Shown here: positions 32,179 to 41,675 of the stretch, in pieces
Layout of the letters: each line of letters opens with the position of its first letter
How positions within the stretch are numbered: position 1 is the stretch's first letter
Source of the DNA: Clostridia bacterium
Lineage (GTDB): Bacteria > Bacillota > Clostridia > Christensenellales > Borkfalkiaceae
DNA: 64,000 nt
NCBI GenBank assembly: GCA_900769545.1
Contig: CAAGGZ010000098.1
Coordinates: forward strand, 1-64,000
Direction of reading: 5' to 3'
Notes under the pieces: generated by a model
Told to the model about the DNA's origin: nothing
Seen by the model: the letters and a program-made list of their open reading frames with translations, nothing else
Databases searched by the model: none
Program-made: the position numbers and the translations under genes

Positions 32179-34353
32179 ATGATAGCCGAAGTAATCGTAG
32201 ACATCGCGGCGAGCGAAACAGACAGAATATACGATTATCTCTGCGACGACGATATTGTTGTCGGCAGTCGCGTTCGCGCGCCTTTTGGAGGCAAAACCGT
32301 CCCCGGGTTTGTTATGCGTTTAAAGGAAACGTCCGACGTACCGCAAGAAAAATTAAAAAAAGTATTCCCTTGCCCCGATGAATTGCCCGCGCTTAACAGC
32401 GAGTGTTTGGCGTTGGCGGAAAAGCTCACGGCGAGATACCGTGTGCCGAAAGCGCTCACGTTGCGTTTGTTTTTGCCCTCGGAAATGCGCACGGGAAAGG
32501 TGCGGGAACTGCTTCGTAACTATGCGACGCTCAATCTGCCTTTGTCGGAGTTGAAACTCTCTAAAACGGCAAAGAATCAGTTGGGAGCGGCAGAATATCT
32601 GGACAAAAACGGCAAAACCGATTGCGCGTATTTGAATAAGGCTTATCCAGGCGGCGTGGCGGCGCTCGAGAAAAAGGGCTACGTCACCGTTACTAAGGAG
32701 CAAATTTTACGCGACCCCTACAAGGAAGAAACAGGGGAAAAGGTAGAGCGTGTTTTAACGGACGACCAACGCTGCGCGGTGCAGACCATTCGTGAAGATA
32801 AGCGCACGGTACAGCTTTTGCACGGTGTTACGGGGAGCGGTAAAACGGAGATTTATCTCACGCTGATTGCCGATTGCTTGAAAGAGGGGAAAAGCTCTAT
32901 ATTCCTTGTTCCCGAAATTTCATTAACGCCGCAAATGCTTTTTCAGCTCCGCGCGAGATTTGGAAAAAATGCGGCGATACTGCATAGCGGACTTTCCGCA
33001 GGGGAGCGTTTTGACGAGTGGTGGCGGCTCCGCACAGGCGAAGCGAAAATTGCTATTGGCGCGAGAAGCGCAATCTTTGCGCCCTTGGAAAACATTGGCG
33101 TTATCATCATCGACGAGGAGCACGATTCGAGTTATTCCAGCGAGTCCGCGCCTAGGTACAATACCTTTGACGTAGCCTTATTACGCGCGAAACGAAACAA
33201 CTGTAAATTGGTATTGGGCAGCGCAACGCCTGCTACGGAAACGTATAAACGCGCCAAAGACGGCGAGTTTTCGCTCATTCGCTTGGAAAAGCGTATCAAT
33301 AAAAAGCCAATGCCCGAAATCGTGATTGCCGATATGCGCAGGGAAGTGCGCAGGGGGAATAATTCCGTTTTCTCGGGCGTTTTGAAAGAGGAAATCGAAA
33401 AGTGTTTGGCAGAGGATAAACAGGCGATTTTGTTTTTAAACCGCCGTGGGTATTCTCAAACGGTGATTTGCAAGGAATGCGGCTACGTGGCGAAATGCGA
33501 GGCCTGCGACGTATCCTTGACCTATCATAAAGACGAAAAATGTTTAAAATGTCACTATTGTGGCACGAAATACAATATGCTCTCGGCGTGTCCCGATTGT
33601 GGGGGGATAAAACTCTCTTATGCAGGGACAGGTACGCAACGAATCGTGGCGGAGCTGGAAAAGCTCTATCCGACGGCGCGGATTTTGCGTATGGATAACG
33701 ACACCACGAGCGGCAAAGAAGGGCATTATAAAATTTTAAAGGCGTTTGCGGAAAGAAAGGCGGATATTTTGGTCGGTACGCAGATGATTGCCAAAGGGCA
33801 TGACTTCCCGTCCGTGACGTTGGTGGGAATCCTTGACGCAGACATGAGTTTGCATTTTTCTGATTATCGCAGTGGGGAGCGTACTTTCCAACTTTTGACG
33901 CAGGTGGCAGGAAGAAGCGGCAGAGCGGAAGAAAAAGGGAAGGTTGTTTTGCAGACCTTTGACCCTGAAAACGACGTGCTCAGGTTTGCAACGTCGTACG
34001 ATTTTGAGGGATTCTACGAAAACGAAATTTCCCTTCGCGCGGCGATGGCGTTTCCGCCCTTTTCCAAGATTGTGAGAGTACTCGTTACGGGCGAGGACGA
34101 TAAAAAGACGTTGGAGGCGCTTCGCGACGTGTATTTTGGCTTGGAGCAGCTATACACGGAAAATATGGAAAAGTTTTTATTTTTCAATAAAATGCGCGCT
34201 CCGATTAAACGGATTCAAAACAAATACCGTTATCAAGTGCTGATGCGGCTTTCGGATACTTCGGTGCTTCCTGCAATCTATGATATTTGCGCGGAGGCTC
34301 GCAATCGAGACGTGCTTGTGAGCGTGGAAGAAAATCCTACGAATTTGAGTTGA
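32179..34353 (+). CDS. priA: Primosomal protein N' (replication restart helicase)
   Basis: 724 residues. PriA recognises stalled forks and reloads the replisome. Order: 3'-end-binding domain (AEVIVDIAASETDRIYDYL), winged helix, helicase with Walker A LLHGVTGSGKTEIY near 215-228, DEEH box IIIDEEHDSSYSSE near 314, SATPATETY, then the zinc module with four CxxC-type pairs (CKECGYVAKCEACDVS, CLKCHYCG, CPDCGG near 431-475) and TQMIAKGHDFPSVTLVGILDAD, TQVAGRSGRAE. Start ATG 32179 after AAGGGAGTG. Normal length. Confidence 0.96.
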   Translation: MIAEVIVDIAASETDRIYDYLCDDDIVVGSRVRAPFGGKTVPGFVMRLKETSDVPQEKLKKVFPCPDELPALNSECLALAEKLTARYRVPKALTLRLFLPSEMRTGKVRELLRNYATLNLPLSELKLSKTAKNQLGAAEYLDKNGKTDCAYLNKAYPGGVAALEKKGYVTVTKEQILRDPYKEETGEKVERVLTDDQRCAVQTIREDKRTVQLLHGVTGSGKTEIYLTLIADCLKEGKSSIFLVPEISLTPQMLFQLRARFGKNAAILHSGLSAGERFDEWWRLRTGEAKIAIGARSAIFAPLENIGVIIIDEEHDSSYSSESAPRYNTFDVALLRAKRNNCKLVLGSATPATETYKRAKDGEFSLIRLEKRINKKPMPEIVIADMRREVRRGNNSVFSGVLKEEIEKCLAEDKQAILFLNRRGYSQTVICKECGYVAKCEACDVSLTYHKDEKCLKCHYCGTKYNMLSACPDCGGIKLSYAGTGTQRIVAELEKLYPTARILRMDNDTTSGKEGHYKILKAFAERKADILVGTQMIAKGHDFPSVTLVGILDADMSLHFSDYRSGERTFQLLTQVAGRSGRAEEKGKVVLQTFDPENDVLRFATSYDFEGFYENEISLRAAMAFPPFSKIVRVLVTGEDDKKTLEALRDVYFGLEQLYTENMEKFLFFNKMRAPIKRIQNKYRYQVLMRLSDTSVLPAIYDICAEARNRDVLVSVEENPTNLS

Positions 34354-34370
34354 TATCAGGAGGGCGGAAA

Positions 34371-34922
34371 ATGAAAAAGTTGATACGAATGTTGGAGGTC
34401 TATTTGTGTTTGTTGTGCGTTTGTTTTGGCACAGCAGGTTGTTGGTTTTGGGGCAACTTCAATGGGATTATGTATAAGCATTTTAAAGACCCGAACAACT
34501 ATTACGAATGGACGGTGTGTGTAGAAGATTTCGTGTGGACAGACATGGAAGACGGTTATACAGGGTATTCTTTATTTGATAATTCAGAGAATTTTGAATA
34601 CAGAGCATTGGAAGAAAGAAAACGCAACCATATAGCTTTGAGTGTAACGATTCTGGAATATGAAAAAGAATGGATGAGTCATCTAAACAAGCAGGCGTTT
34701 GAAATAGACTATCAAAACGCCGTAGAGCTAATAAAAAACGGTTTTTTAGAGAACGTGCGCATTGGAGAGACAATCAAAATACGGGCAACGTATTGGACGT
34801 ATGGCGATAGAGATTGGTTTTTCCTTGCTGCGGTAGAATGTGGTGACGTTACCTATTTAGATATAGACACGGGAATAAAAAACATCGTGGCTTATATGGA
34901 CGATAATAGAAGCTTACTTTGA
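34371..34922 (+). CDS. Uncharacterised lipoprotein between priA and def
   Basis: 183 residues. MKKLIRMLEVYLCLLCVCFGTAGC is a lipoprotein signal (Cys 24). The mature part is strand-rich (YYEWTVCVEDFVWTDMEDGYTGYSLF, ETIKIRATYWTYGDRDWFFLAAVECG) and has no motif I know. It lacks the Ser/Glu linker of the other lipoproteins here. I use ATG 34371 after CAGGAGGGCGG. It is an insertion in the usually direct priA-def-fmt order and is probably cotranscribed. Confidence 0.72.
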   Translation: MKKLIRMLEVYLCLLCVCFGTAGCWFWGNFNGIMYKHFKDPNNYYEWTVCVEDFVWTDMEDGYTGYSLFDNSENFEYRALEERKRNHIALSVTILEYEKEWMSHLNKQAFEIDYQNAVELIKNGFLENVRIGETIKIRATYWTYGDRDWFFLAAVECGDVTYLDIDTGIKNIVAYMDDNRSLL

Positions 34923-34951
34923 TGGAGAAAAAGAGAAAGGAGAATATAAAA

Positions 34952-35404
34952 ATGGCGATTCGTAACGTTGTACAGGTCGGTGACGACGTATTAAGACAAA
35001 GATGTTTCGAGGTGGAAAGCTTCGATGAAAAATTATGGACGCTTCTTGACGATATGAAAGATACCGTAAAAAAGGAACAGGGCGCAGGTCTTGCCGCGCC
35101 GCAGGTGGGGATACTCCGCCGCGCTGTTGTGGTAGACGTGGAAGATGGGTATTTCGAGTTTATCAACCCTGTTATTTTACAGCAAAAAGGGGAACAAACA
35201 GGCTGGGAAGGCTGTCTTTCCGTGCGTGGGAAGAGCGGCGTTGTTTCCCGTCCTATGAAGCTGACGCTTTCCTATTACGACAGAAACGGTGAAAAGCATA
35301 TTTTAAAAGCGAAAGGCTTTTTCGCGCGCGCGATTTGTCACGAGCTTGACCACTTGGACGGCGTGTTGTATATAGACAAAGCGACGCAAGTTCAAAACGA
35401 TTAA
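34952..35404 (+). CDS. def: Peptide deformylase
   Basis: 150 residues. Removes the formyl group from nascent proteins. All three motifs are present: GAGLAAPQVG near 43-52, EGCLS near 87 with the metal Cys, and HELDH near 130 with two metal His and catalytic Glu. Start ATG 34952 after AAAGGAG, giving MAIRNVVQVGDDVLRQ, the usual beginning; the in-frame ATG at 34919 overlaps the previous gene. fmt follows. Confidence 0.96.
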   Translation: MAIRNVVQVGDDVLRQRCFEVESFDEKLWTLLDDMKDTVKKEQGAGLAAPQVGILRRAVVVDVEDGYFEFINPVILQQKGEQTGWEGCLSVRGKSGVVSRPMKLTLSYYDRNGEKHILKAKGFFARAICHELDHLDGVLYIDKATQVQND

Positions 35405-35436
35405 GAGAGCTGCATAGAGGAAAAGACTTAAAAAAG

Positions 35437-35452
35437 CAAGCTTTGCTTGCGA
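35437..35452. repeat. Single triloop palindrome before fmt
   Basis: GCAAGCtttGCTTGC, the same unit as in the arrays at 28590 and 46490, sits between def and fmt. Confidence 0.6.
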
Positions 35453-35478
35453 CAATGCAACGCAGTAAGGAGAATTAT

Positions 35479-36429
35479 ATGAAAATAGTTTTTGCAGGTA
35501 CGCCTGAATTTGCGGTGAAACCGCTTGAAAAAATACTCGATAACGGCTACAACGTCGTAGGGGTCATCACGCAAATGGATAAACCGCAGGGCAGAAAGGG
35601 AATTTTGACTCCTCCGCCTGTGAAAACGTTGGCGTTAGAGCGTAATATCCCTGTGCTTCAGCCTGAAAAAATCCGCGAGCACGTAGACGAAGTCAAAGCG
35701 CTCGGCGGAGACATTCTTGTTACCTGTGCTTACGGACAAATTTTAACGCAGGCGGTGCTGGATTGCTTCCCTATGGGCGTTTGGAATATCCATGCAGGCT
35801 TGCTCCCTAAATATCGCGGAGCGTCACCCATTCAAAGCTGCATTTTAAACGGCGAAAGCGAAACGGGCGTTTGCATTATGAAAACGGAGCTTGGATTGGA
35901 CTGCGGCGACGTACTGCGCGTAGAAAAAACACCCATTGGCGAAACAGAAACTTATGGCGAATTATCCGACCGTCTTTCCCTCATCGGCGCAGAGCTGATA
36001 ATTACGGCTTTAAAGCTGTTGGAGGGGGGCAGGTATGCGTTGACGGCGCAAGACGAGGAGGGAATCGGCGTTGTGCGTAAGATCAACAAAGAGCAAGCGA
36101 AAATTGATTTTGCGCGCTCTAAGAGAGAAATTATCAACCTCGTTCGCGGTATGAATCCCGCTCCCGTAGCCTATACGGAATTGGAGGGGAACAAAATCAA
36201 CGTGTATTTGGCGGAAGAAGCGGTTTTGACGGACGAAGAAAGGGCTGTATGCGCGCAGGCGCAAATCGGCGAAGTATTATCGGACAAGCCGAAGCGTGGT
36301 TTGCTCGTGAAATGCGGCGACGGAGCCGTTCGCTTAAAAGAAGTGCAAGCGGCAGGCGGCAAACGCATTTCGGGCGGTGATTTCATCAACGGCAGAAAAG
36401 CGCAAAAGGGACAGGTGTTTTCATGCTGA
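35479..36429 (+). CDS. fmt: Methionyl-tRNA formyltransferase
   Basis: 316 residues. Formylates Met-tRNAi using 10-formyl-THF. MKIVFAGTPEFAVKPLEKIL, the LLPKYRGASPIQ segment with the conserved IHAGLLPKYRG, and the ETGVCIMKTELGLDCGDVL loop are family marks; the C-terminal OB-like domain runs from about 205. Start ATG 35479 after AAGGAGAAT; an earlier in-frame ATG (35443) lies in the palindrome region. Its last 7 nt overlap rsmB. Confidence 0.96.
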   Translation: MKIVFAGTPEFAVKPLEKILDNGYNVVGVITQMDKPQGRKGILTPPPVKTLALERNIPVLQPEKIREHVDEVKALGGDILVTCAYGQILTQAVLDCFPMGVWNIHAGLLPKYRGASPIQSCILNGESETGVCIMKTELGLDCGDVLRVEKTPIGETETYGELSDRLSLIGAELIITALKLLEGGRYALTAQDEEGIGVVRKINKEQAKIDFARSKREIINLVRGMNPAPVAYTELEGNKINVYLAEEAVLTDEERAVCAQAQIGEVLSDKPKRGLLVKCGDGAVRLKEVQAAGGKRISGGDFINGRKAQKGQVFSC

Positions 36430-37655
36430 GCAATCCCGTATATGATCCTTTTCAAATTTTAACGAGAGTGTATTCGGACGGAGCGCACGTCAAACAGGCA
36501 ATTACCGACACGTACATTGAGGAGCAATATCGCTCCCGAACGGTTAAAATTGTGTACGGCGTATTGGAAAACGACGGATATTTTGATTTCTGTATCCGTC
36601 ATTATGCGCCGAAAGCCCCCAAATTGGCGGTGCGGACAATTTTGAAAATTTCTCTGTATATGCTCCTTTTTATGGATAAAAAGCGGTATATGGTTACCGA
36701 TTGCGCCGTGGATTTGTGTAAAAAGTTGGGCAAAAGCGGTGTCAGCGGTTTCGTCAATGCCTTTTTGCGCCGTTTTAACGAAGCGGACGTGCAAAGCGCG
36801 CTCCCTAAAGGCGTAGAGGGGGAAAGCGCGCGCTATTCCTATCCCTTATTCGCTTATAAAAAACTCCAAAAAGAATATGGCGAAAGGGCGGCGGCGATTG
36901 CGCAGGCTTGTTCGGCAGGCGTATCCGTGCGTTTTGAGCGTGGCGCAGAAGCGTATGAAAACAGAACGCATATCAAAACGCCCTTTGACAACAATTATAT
37001 TTTTGAAAATTTCATCCGCGACGAGGGTTTTGACGAGGGCGCGTATACCTTCCAATCGGTAGGAAGTATCGCCATTTGCGATTGCGTAGCTCCGTGTGAA
37101 GAATTGCTTGATTGTTGCGCCGCTCCGGGCGGAAAGTCGGTGTTGCTTGCGAAGAAATGCAAACAAGTTACCGCTTTTGAATTGCACGCGCACCGTGTGG
37201 AGCTCATTCAGCAATACAAGCAGCGTATGGGCGTGGAAAATGTAACGGAGCAGCAGAAAGACAGCTCGGTATTCGATAGCGAGTACGAGGAGAAATTCGA
37301 CGCGGTGCTTTGCGACGCTCCCTGTTCGGGGTACGGCACGGTGAGCGAAAATCCCGACATCAAGCTGTTTAGAAAAGAGAGTGACTTTTTAGAGCTCGAA
37401 AAAATGCAACGCGCGATTTTAAATACTGTTGCTCGGTACGTTAAAAAAGGCGGTGCGCTGTATTATTCGACGTGTTCGCTGTTTGAGTGTGAAAACGACG
37501 GTACGGTGGGTGCTTTTTTAAAGGAGCATACCGAATTTTCGGTAGAGGCATTGAACAGTCTGCTTCCGCACGATAAAAAGAAATATGGATTGCAATTTTT
37601 GCCCGATACCGCTTACGGCGCAGGGTTTTACGTTTGTAAAATGGTGAAAAGATAA
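36423..37655 (+). CDS. rsmB: 16S rRNA (cytosine-5) methyltransferase RsmB
   Basis: 410 residues. The N-terminal NusB-like RNA-binding domain (about 1-125, FQILTRVYSDGAHVKQAI) precedes a SAM methyltransferase with LLDCCAAPGGKSVLLA near 224-239, LCDAPCSGYGTV near 297-308 and YYSTCSLF near 345, which hold the two catalytic cysteines of the m5C family. Starts within the fmt stop region (7-nt overlap), indicating coupling. Confidence 0.93.
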   Translation: MLSNPVYDPFQILTRVYSDGAHVKQAITDTYIEEQYRSRTVKIVYGVLENDGYFDFCIRHYAPKAPKLAVRTILKISLYMLLFMDKKRYMVTDCAVDLCKKLGKSGVSGFVNAFLRRFNEADVQSALPKGVEGESARYSYPLFAYKKLQKEYGERAAAIAQACSAGVSVRFERGAEAYENRTHIKTPFDNNYIFENFIRDEGFDEGAYTFQSVGSIAICDCVAPCEELLDCCAAPGGKSVLLAKKCKQVTAFELHAHRVELIQQYKQRMGVENVTEQQKDSSVFDSEYEEKFDAVLCDAPCSGYGTVSENPDIKLFRKESDFLELEKMQRAILNTVARYVKKGGALYYSTCSLFECENDGTVGAFLKEHTEFSVEALNSLLPHDKKKYGLQFLPDTAYGAGFYVCKMVKR

Positions 37656-37889
37656 AGGGTAAGGAGTCAAGAGGCATTGCCTCTTGCGTGGTATGGAGCA
37701 GAGCTCCACAAGAAAAGCCTTACGAAAGCAAAACGTAGTTTTGCGCTATTATCACAAAGTGATGAACGCCTAAGGCGTAAAAGGCGCAACCTAAGGTTGC
37801 TTAAAAAAAAGGGGGGACTATTTAGGGGCGTTGCCCCAAACCCCACGAGGAACTGAGTTCCTCGACCTTCCGACAGGAGTACAGGATTT
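37656..37889. repeat. Array of eight mini-palindromes between rsmB and rlmN
   Basis: Eight separate inverted repeats, mostly with 3-nt loops: CAAGAGGCattGCCTCTTG (37668-37686), TGGAGCagaGCTCCA (37694-37708), GCAAAACgtaGTTTTGC (37728-37744), ATCACaaaGTGAT (37751-37763), ACGCCTaAGGCGT (37766-37778), GCAACCtaaGGTTGC (37786-37800), GGGGCgttGCCCC (37825-37837) and CGAGGAACtgaGTTCCTCG (37846-37864). No open frame. Confidence 0.85.
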
Positions 37890-38951
37890 ATGAAAAAAAT
37901 TTTACAAGATTTATCCTTTGCGGAGTTGGAGAAATACGTACTCTCGCTCGGGGAGAAAAAATTCCGCGCAAAACAACTTTACGATGGGTTGATGCAAGGA
38001 AAAGCCATAACCGAAATATCCTCTCTTTCAAAGGCTTTGAAGGAGCGAATTTGCGAGGAATACGAAGATTGCCCCGTTCGGATAAAAGAAACGTTTTTAT
38101 CTTCCGACGGGACGGAAAAATACCTTTTTGAGTATGCCGACGGAAATCTTGTCGAGGGCGTATTGATGAAATATAAATACGGCTATACGCAGTGCGTTTC
38201 TACGCAGGTCGGTTGCAGAATGGGTTGTAAATTCTGCGCTTCCACGCTCGGTGGATTGATTCGTAATTTAACGGCAGGCGAGATTTTATCGCAGATACTC
38301 GTGGTCAATGCGCTTCACAAAAATGACGTCGTAGGGCAAGGCAAGGAAGCCCGCGCCGTCACCAACGTTGTGCTGATGGGCAGTGGGGAGCCGCTTGACA
38401 ACTACGACGAAGTTTTAAAATTTTTACGCAACGTTACCGCAGAGGGCGGCGTTTGTATCAGCGCGAGAAATATTTCTCTCTCTACTTGTGGGATTGTGCC
38501 GAAAATGTATCAGCTTGCGGAAGAGGGGATTCCGCTCAATCTCACGGTATCTTTGCATGCGACGGACGATGAGGCGCGCGCAAGGACAATGCCTGTTGCG
38601 AAAGCCTATAAAATAGCGGATATTTTAAAAGCCTGCGATAATTATTTCAAAAAAACGGGCAGACGGTATTATTTCGAGTACACCCTCATTGAAGGGGAAA
38701 ATTGCGATGAGGAGCACGCAAAAGCGTTGATTGCCTTACTCAAAGGCAAGCCCTGTCATGTGAATCTCATTCGTTTAAACGAAGTAAAGGAGCGTGATTT
38801 AAAAGCGCTCAGCGATAAAGAAGCCTACCGCTTTTTAGGAATGTTGGAAAAGGGCGGTTTGAGCGCAACGCTTCGCCGTCAAATAGGGGTGGATATTGGG
38901 GGAGCGTGCGGACAGCTCCGCGCGAGCTATTTAGAGGATAAAGGAGTGTAA
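37890..38951 (+). CDS. rlmN: Dual-specificity RNA methyltransferase RlmN
   Basis: 353 residues. A radical SAM enzyme making 2-methyladenosine in 23S rRNA A2503 and tRNA A37. It has the N-terminal helical domain (FAELEKYVLSLGEKKFRAKQLYDGL), the cluster motif CRMGCKFCAS near 109-118, the methylated-Cys region and GVDIGGACGQL near 338-348, whose Cys is the second catalytic cysteine. The stop overlaps the next start by 1 nt (TAATG). It begins after the palindrome array with AGGAGTACAGG. Confidence 0.95.
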   Translation: MKKILQDLSFAELEKYVLSLGEKKFRAKQLYDGLMQGKAITEISSLSKALKERICEEYEDCPVRIKETFLSSDGTEKYLFEYADGNLVEGVLMKYKYGYTQCVSTQVGCRMGCKFCASTLGGLIRNLTAGEILSQILVVNALHKNDVVGQGKEARAVTNVVLMGSGEPLDNYDEVLKFLRNVTAEGGVCISARNISLSTCGIVPKMYQLAEEGIPLNLTVSLHATDDEARARTMPVAKAYKIADILKACDNYFKKTGRRYYFEYTLIEGENCDEEHAKALIALLKGKPCHVNLIRLNEVKERDLKALSDKEAYRFLGMLEKGGLSATLRRQIGVDIGGACGQLRASYLEDKGV

Positions 38952-39505
38952 TGGAAAAAGAGCAGTGGGCGTTTATTGCCGGCTTAATAGCAATGCTATT
39001 GGTGGCGTCGAGTTATTTTTTTAGAAAAAAAACGCAATATTTATTCTTGCAAGGGTTAGGGATTATTTTTCTAATGCTTTCGTACTTATTTACCGGGGAG
39101 TATTTTGCTATGGTTGGCCTGGTGATAGGCTTGGCAAGGTCTTTGACGTATTTTGCGTTTGAAGTAAAAGGGAAAAACACTTCGATATTTTGGCCTTTTC
39201 TTTTTTCGGGATTAGGAGTGGCGTCGTATTTTATTCTTAACTTTTGGATATTAAAAACGGCTAAACCTGCCATAGACTGTATTTATCTTGTCGGCTTGAT
39301 TGCATACGCATTCATTTTTTGGGTTCGAAAATTGGAATTGTTACGCTATCTCGTGCTTATACCTACGGGGTTGTCGATTTTGTATAACGTGTTGATCAAC
39401 GCCGTTCCGTTTGTGATTGTTTCTTATTCGTTTGAGTTGTTGGCAAACCTTGTTGCGATTGCCAAATATGATTTATTCAAGAGGTTAAAAAATGAAAAAC
39501 ATTAA
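38951..39505 (+). CDS. YgjV-like multi-pass membrane protein
   Basis: 184 residues with about seven hydrophobic helices. MEKEQWAFIAGLIAMLLVASSYFFRKKTQYLFLQGLGIIFLMLSYLFTGEYFAMVGLVIGLARSLTYFAF resembles the YgjV (Imp-YgjV) family, function unknown. It overlaps rlmN by 1 nt and rpe by 14 nt, so the three are translationally coupled. It occupies the place where many Bacillota have prpC-prkC-rsgA. Confidence 0.8.
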   Translation: MEKEQWAFIAGLIAMLLVASSYFFRKKTQYLFLQGLGIIFLMLSYLFTGEYFAMVGLVIGLARSLTYFAFEVKGKNTSIFWPFLFSGLGVASYFILNFWILKTAKPAIDCIYLVGLIAYAFIFWVRKLELLRYLVLIPTGLSILYNVLINAVPFVIVSYSFELLANLVAIAKYDLFKRLKNEKH

Positions 39506-40145
39506 AATCGCGCCGTCGATTTTGTCGGCTGATTTTTCTAAATTGGGTGAAGAAGTACGCGCGTTAGAGTGTTGCGGCGCGGATATAATCCATTGCGACG
39601 TAATGGACGGCGTATTTGTCAATAATATTACTTTTGGGATGAAAATGGTGGAGGATTTACGAAAAATCACGACGTTGCCACTCGATTGTCATTTGATGAT
39701 TGTCAATCCCGAAAAATATGTAGAACGTTTCGCAAAAGCAGGGGCGGATATTATCACCGTGCATTACGAAGCGTGTCAAAATAATTTAAAAGAAGTATTG
39801 GGGCTTATTCGTTCCGCAGGCGCAAAATGCGGAGCCGTCATCAACCCCGACACGCCCGTGGAAAAGATAGCGGACGTGATTTCGCTTTGCGATATGGTAC
39901 TGGTAATGGGCGTATATCCCGGCTTTGGCGGACAGAAATTTATTCCCGAAGTATTGGATAAGCTCCGTCAAGTTCGTGAACTCATTGACAGGAGCGGCAA
40001 AGACGTTGATTTGCAAATTGACGGCGGCGTTACGCTGGAAAACGCGCAGGATATTAAGGCGGCAGGCGCAAACGTGATTGTCGCAGGGAATACCGTGTTC
40101 AAGGCGGTAAATAAAGAACAAGTGATAGCGGAACTTAGAAAGTAA
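39492..40145 (+). CDS. rpe: Ribulose-phosphate 3-epimerase
   Basis: 217 residues, TIM barrel. APSILSADFSKLGEEV, the metal pair in HCDVMDGVFVNNITFG (near 34-49) and DCHLMIVNPEKYVERF (near 66), VMGVYPGFGGQKFIPEVLDKLRQVRELI and the second catalytic Asp in IDGGVT (near 175) are all visible. It interconverts ribulose-5-P and xylulose-5-P. The start lies inside the preceding gene. Confidence 0.96.
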   Translation: MKNIKIAPSILSADFSKLGEEVRALECCGADIIHCDVMDGVFVNNITFGMKMVEDLRKITTLPLDCHLMIVNPEKYVERFAKAGADIITVHYEACQNNLKEVLGLIRSAGAKCGAVINPDTPVEKIADVISLCDMVLVMGVYPGFGGQKFIPEVLDKLRQVRELIDRSGKDVDLQIDGGVTLENAQDIKAAGANVIVAGNTVFKAVNKEQVIAELRK

Positions 40146-40163
40146 ACTCCGCAAGGCGAGAAT

Positions 40164-41570
40164 ATGCAAAAGGTGAAAAGAAAAATAGACTTTACGCAGG
40201 GTAGAGTCTTTTTAAAAATCGTATGGTTCGTTTTGCCCATTATCGCAACGAACCTTTTACAAATGTTTTATAATGCGGCGGATATGATGGTTGTCAGCCT
40301 TTCTCCCGAAGCCAACGCCGTCGGCGCAATCGGAGTGACGGGCTCCTTTATCCACTTGGTCGTCAACGTGTTTATTGGCTTTTCGGTCGGGGCAAACGTC
40401 GTAGTGGCGAGAGAAATCGGCGCGAAGAATAAGGAGCGCGCGCAAAATGCCGTGCATACGTCTCTTATAATGGCGGCTGGATTTGGATTGCTTGGTATGG
40501 CGATAGGGCTTATCATTGCCCCTGCTGTGTTACGGCTGATGGGGGCGGACGGCAGTTTGTTACGACTTGCCGTGACGTATACCCGTATTTATTTTTCCGG
40601 CGTACCGTTTTTGGCGCTTGCCAATTACCTTATCTCTATTTTCAGGGCGAAAGGGGACGCGAAAACGCCGCTCATCGTTTTATCCTTAACAGGCGTTTTA
40701 AACGTAAGCTTGAATTTATTTTTCGTGCTCGTCGTTGGTATGTCGGTGGAAGGCGTTGCGATTGCAACCACGCTCGCAAACGTGGCTTCCGTGATTATAT
40801 TGCTCTGGAAATTGCATAAAGACCAAGACTACACCACGTTTTCTTTTAAAAAACTCAAGGTGGACAAAATCGCATTCAAAGACATTGTGGTCAACGGCTT
40901 GCCTGCTGGGATTCAGGGAGCTTTGTTCTCTTTGTCAAATGTTATTATCCAATCGTCCATTGTCTCGGTAAACAACAGTATTTGCCCGATTGACCGCGCT
41001 TACGACCCTATCGTCAACGGCAGCGCGGCGGCGGGGAATATCGAGGGCTTTGTCTACACGGCGATGAATGCCGTATACCAAGGCGCAATCACGGTTACTA
41101 GCCAAAATATCGGGGCAAATAAGCCCAAACGTGTTTACCGTATTATGGCTTGCTGTTACGGTATTGTCGCGCTCGTGGGCGTGTTTATGTCTGCTTTGAC
41201 GTCGATATTTCAAGAGCAGCTTTTATCTCTCTACGGCGTTACTGCAGGCGCAGAGGGGAGCTTGGAGGCCTTAGCAATGTATGCGGCAAAAACAAGATTT
41301 GTCTATATTATTGCTCCGTATTTCTTATGCGGTATGATGGAAGTCAGCTCGGGTGTGCTTCGAGGGCTTGGGAAGTCGTTTACTTCGATGATTATTTCCC
41401 TTATAGGGAGCTGTGTGCTTCGAGTATTATGGATAAGCTTTGTATTTCCAACAATGCCTACGCTTGAGACGATATTCATTTCTTATCCCGTTACGTGGTT
41501 GATTACGACGTCCACGGCATTTGTTACGGGATTGCTTGTTTTAAGGAAAAAGATTACGACAAATGTATAA
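40164..41570 (+). CDS. MATE family efflux transporter
   Basis: 468 residues with 12 predicted helices. The opening ILKIVWFVLPIIATNLLQMFYNAADMMVVS and the repeated half from about residue 235 (FKDIVVNGLPAGIQGALFSLSNVIIQSSIV) are typical MATE halves. These are Na+ or H+ antiporters exporting drugs or metabolites. The substrate is unknown. 18 nt after rpe, with a strong terminator downstream. Confidence 0.93.
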   Translation: MQKVKRKIDFTQGRVFLKIVWFVLPIIATNLLQMFYNAADMMVVSLSPEANAVGAIGVTGSFIHLVVNVFIGFSVGANVVVAREIGAKNKERAQNAVHTSLIMAAGFGLLGMAIGLIIAPAVLRLMGADGSLLRLAVTYTRIYFSGVPFLALANYLISIFRAKGDAKTPLIVLSLTGVLNVSLNLFFVLVVGMSVEGVAIATTLANVASVIILLWKLHKDQDYTTFSFKKLKVDKIAFKDIVVNGLPAGIQGALFSLSNVIIQSSIVSVNNSICPIDRAYDPIVNGSAAAGNIEGFVYTAMNAVYQGAITVTSQNIGANKPKRVYRIMACCYGIVALVGVFMSALTSIFQEQLLSLYGVTAGAEGSLEALAMYAAKTRFVYIIAPYFLCGMMEVSSGVLRGLGKSFTSMIISLIGSCVLRVLWISFVFPTMPTLETIFISYPVTWLITTSTAFVTGLLVLRKKITTNV

Positions 41571-41594
41571 AACCGCATATGCGGTATAAGTAAA

Positions 41595-41628
41595 GAGCCG
41601 AGAGGGGATTCCTCTCGGCTCGTATTTT
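41595..41628 (+). terminator. Terminator after the MATE gene
   Basis: GAGCCGAGAGG-ggatt-CCTCTCGGCTC, 11-bp stem, then GTATTTTTA. Confidence 0.88.
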
Positions 41629-41675
41629 TAATACTATATTGTATATGCACGCGCGGCGGAGTAATTCCAAACGCA

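Noticed and set aside
37656..37889. CRISPR array
   Set aside because: The palindromes differ in sequence and there are no equal repeats with unique spacers.
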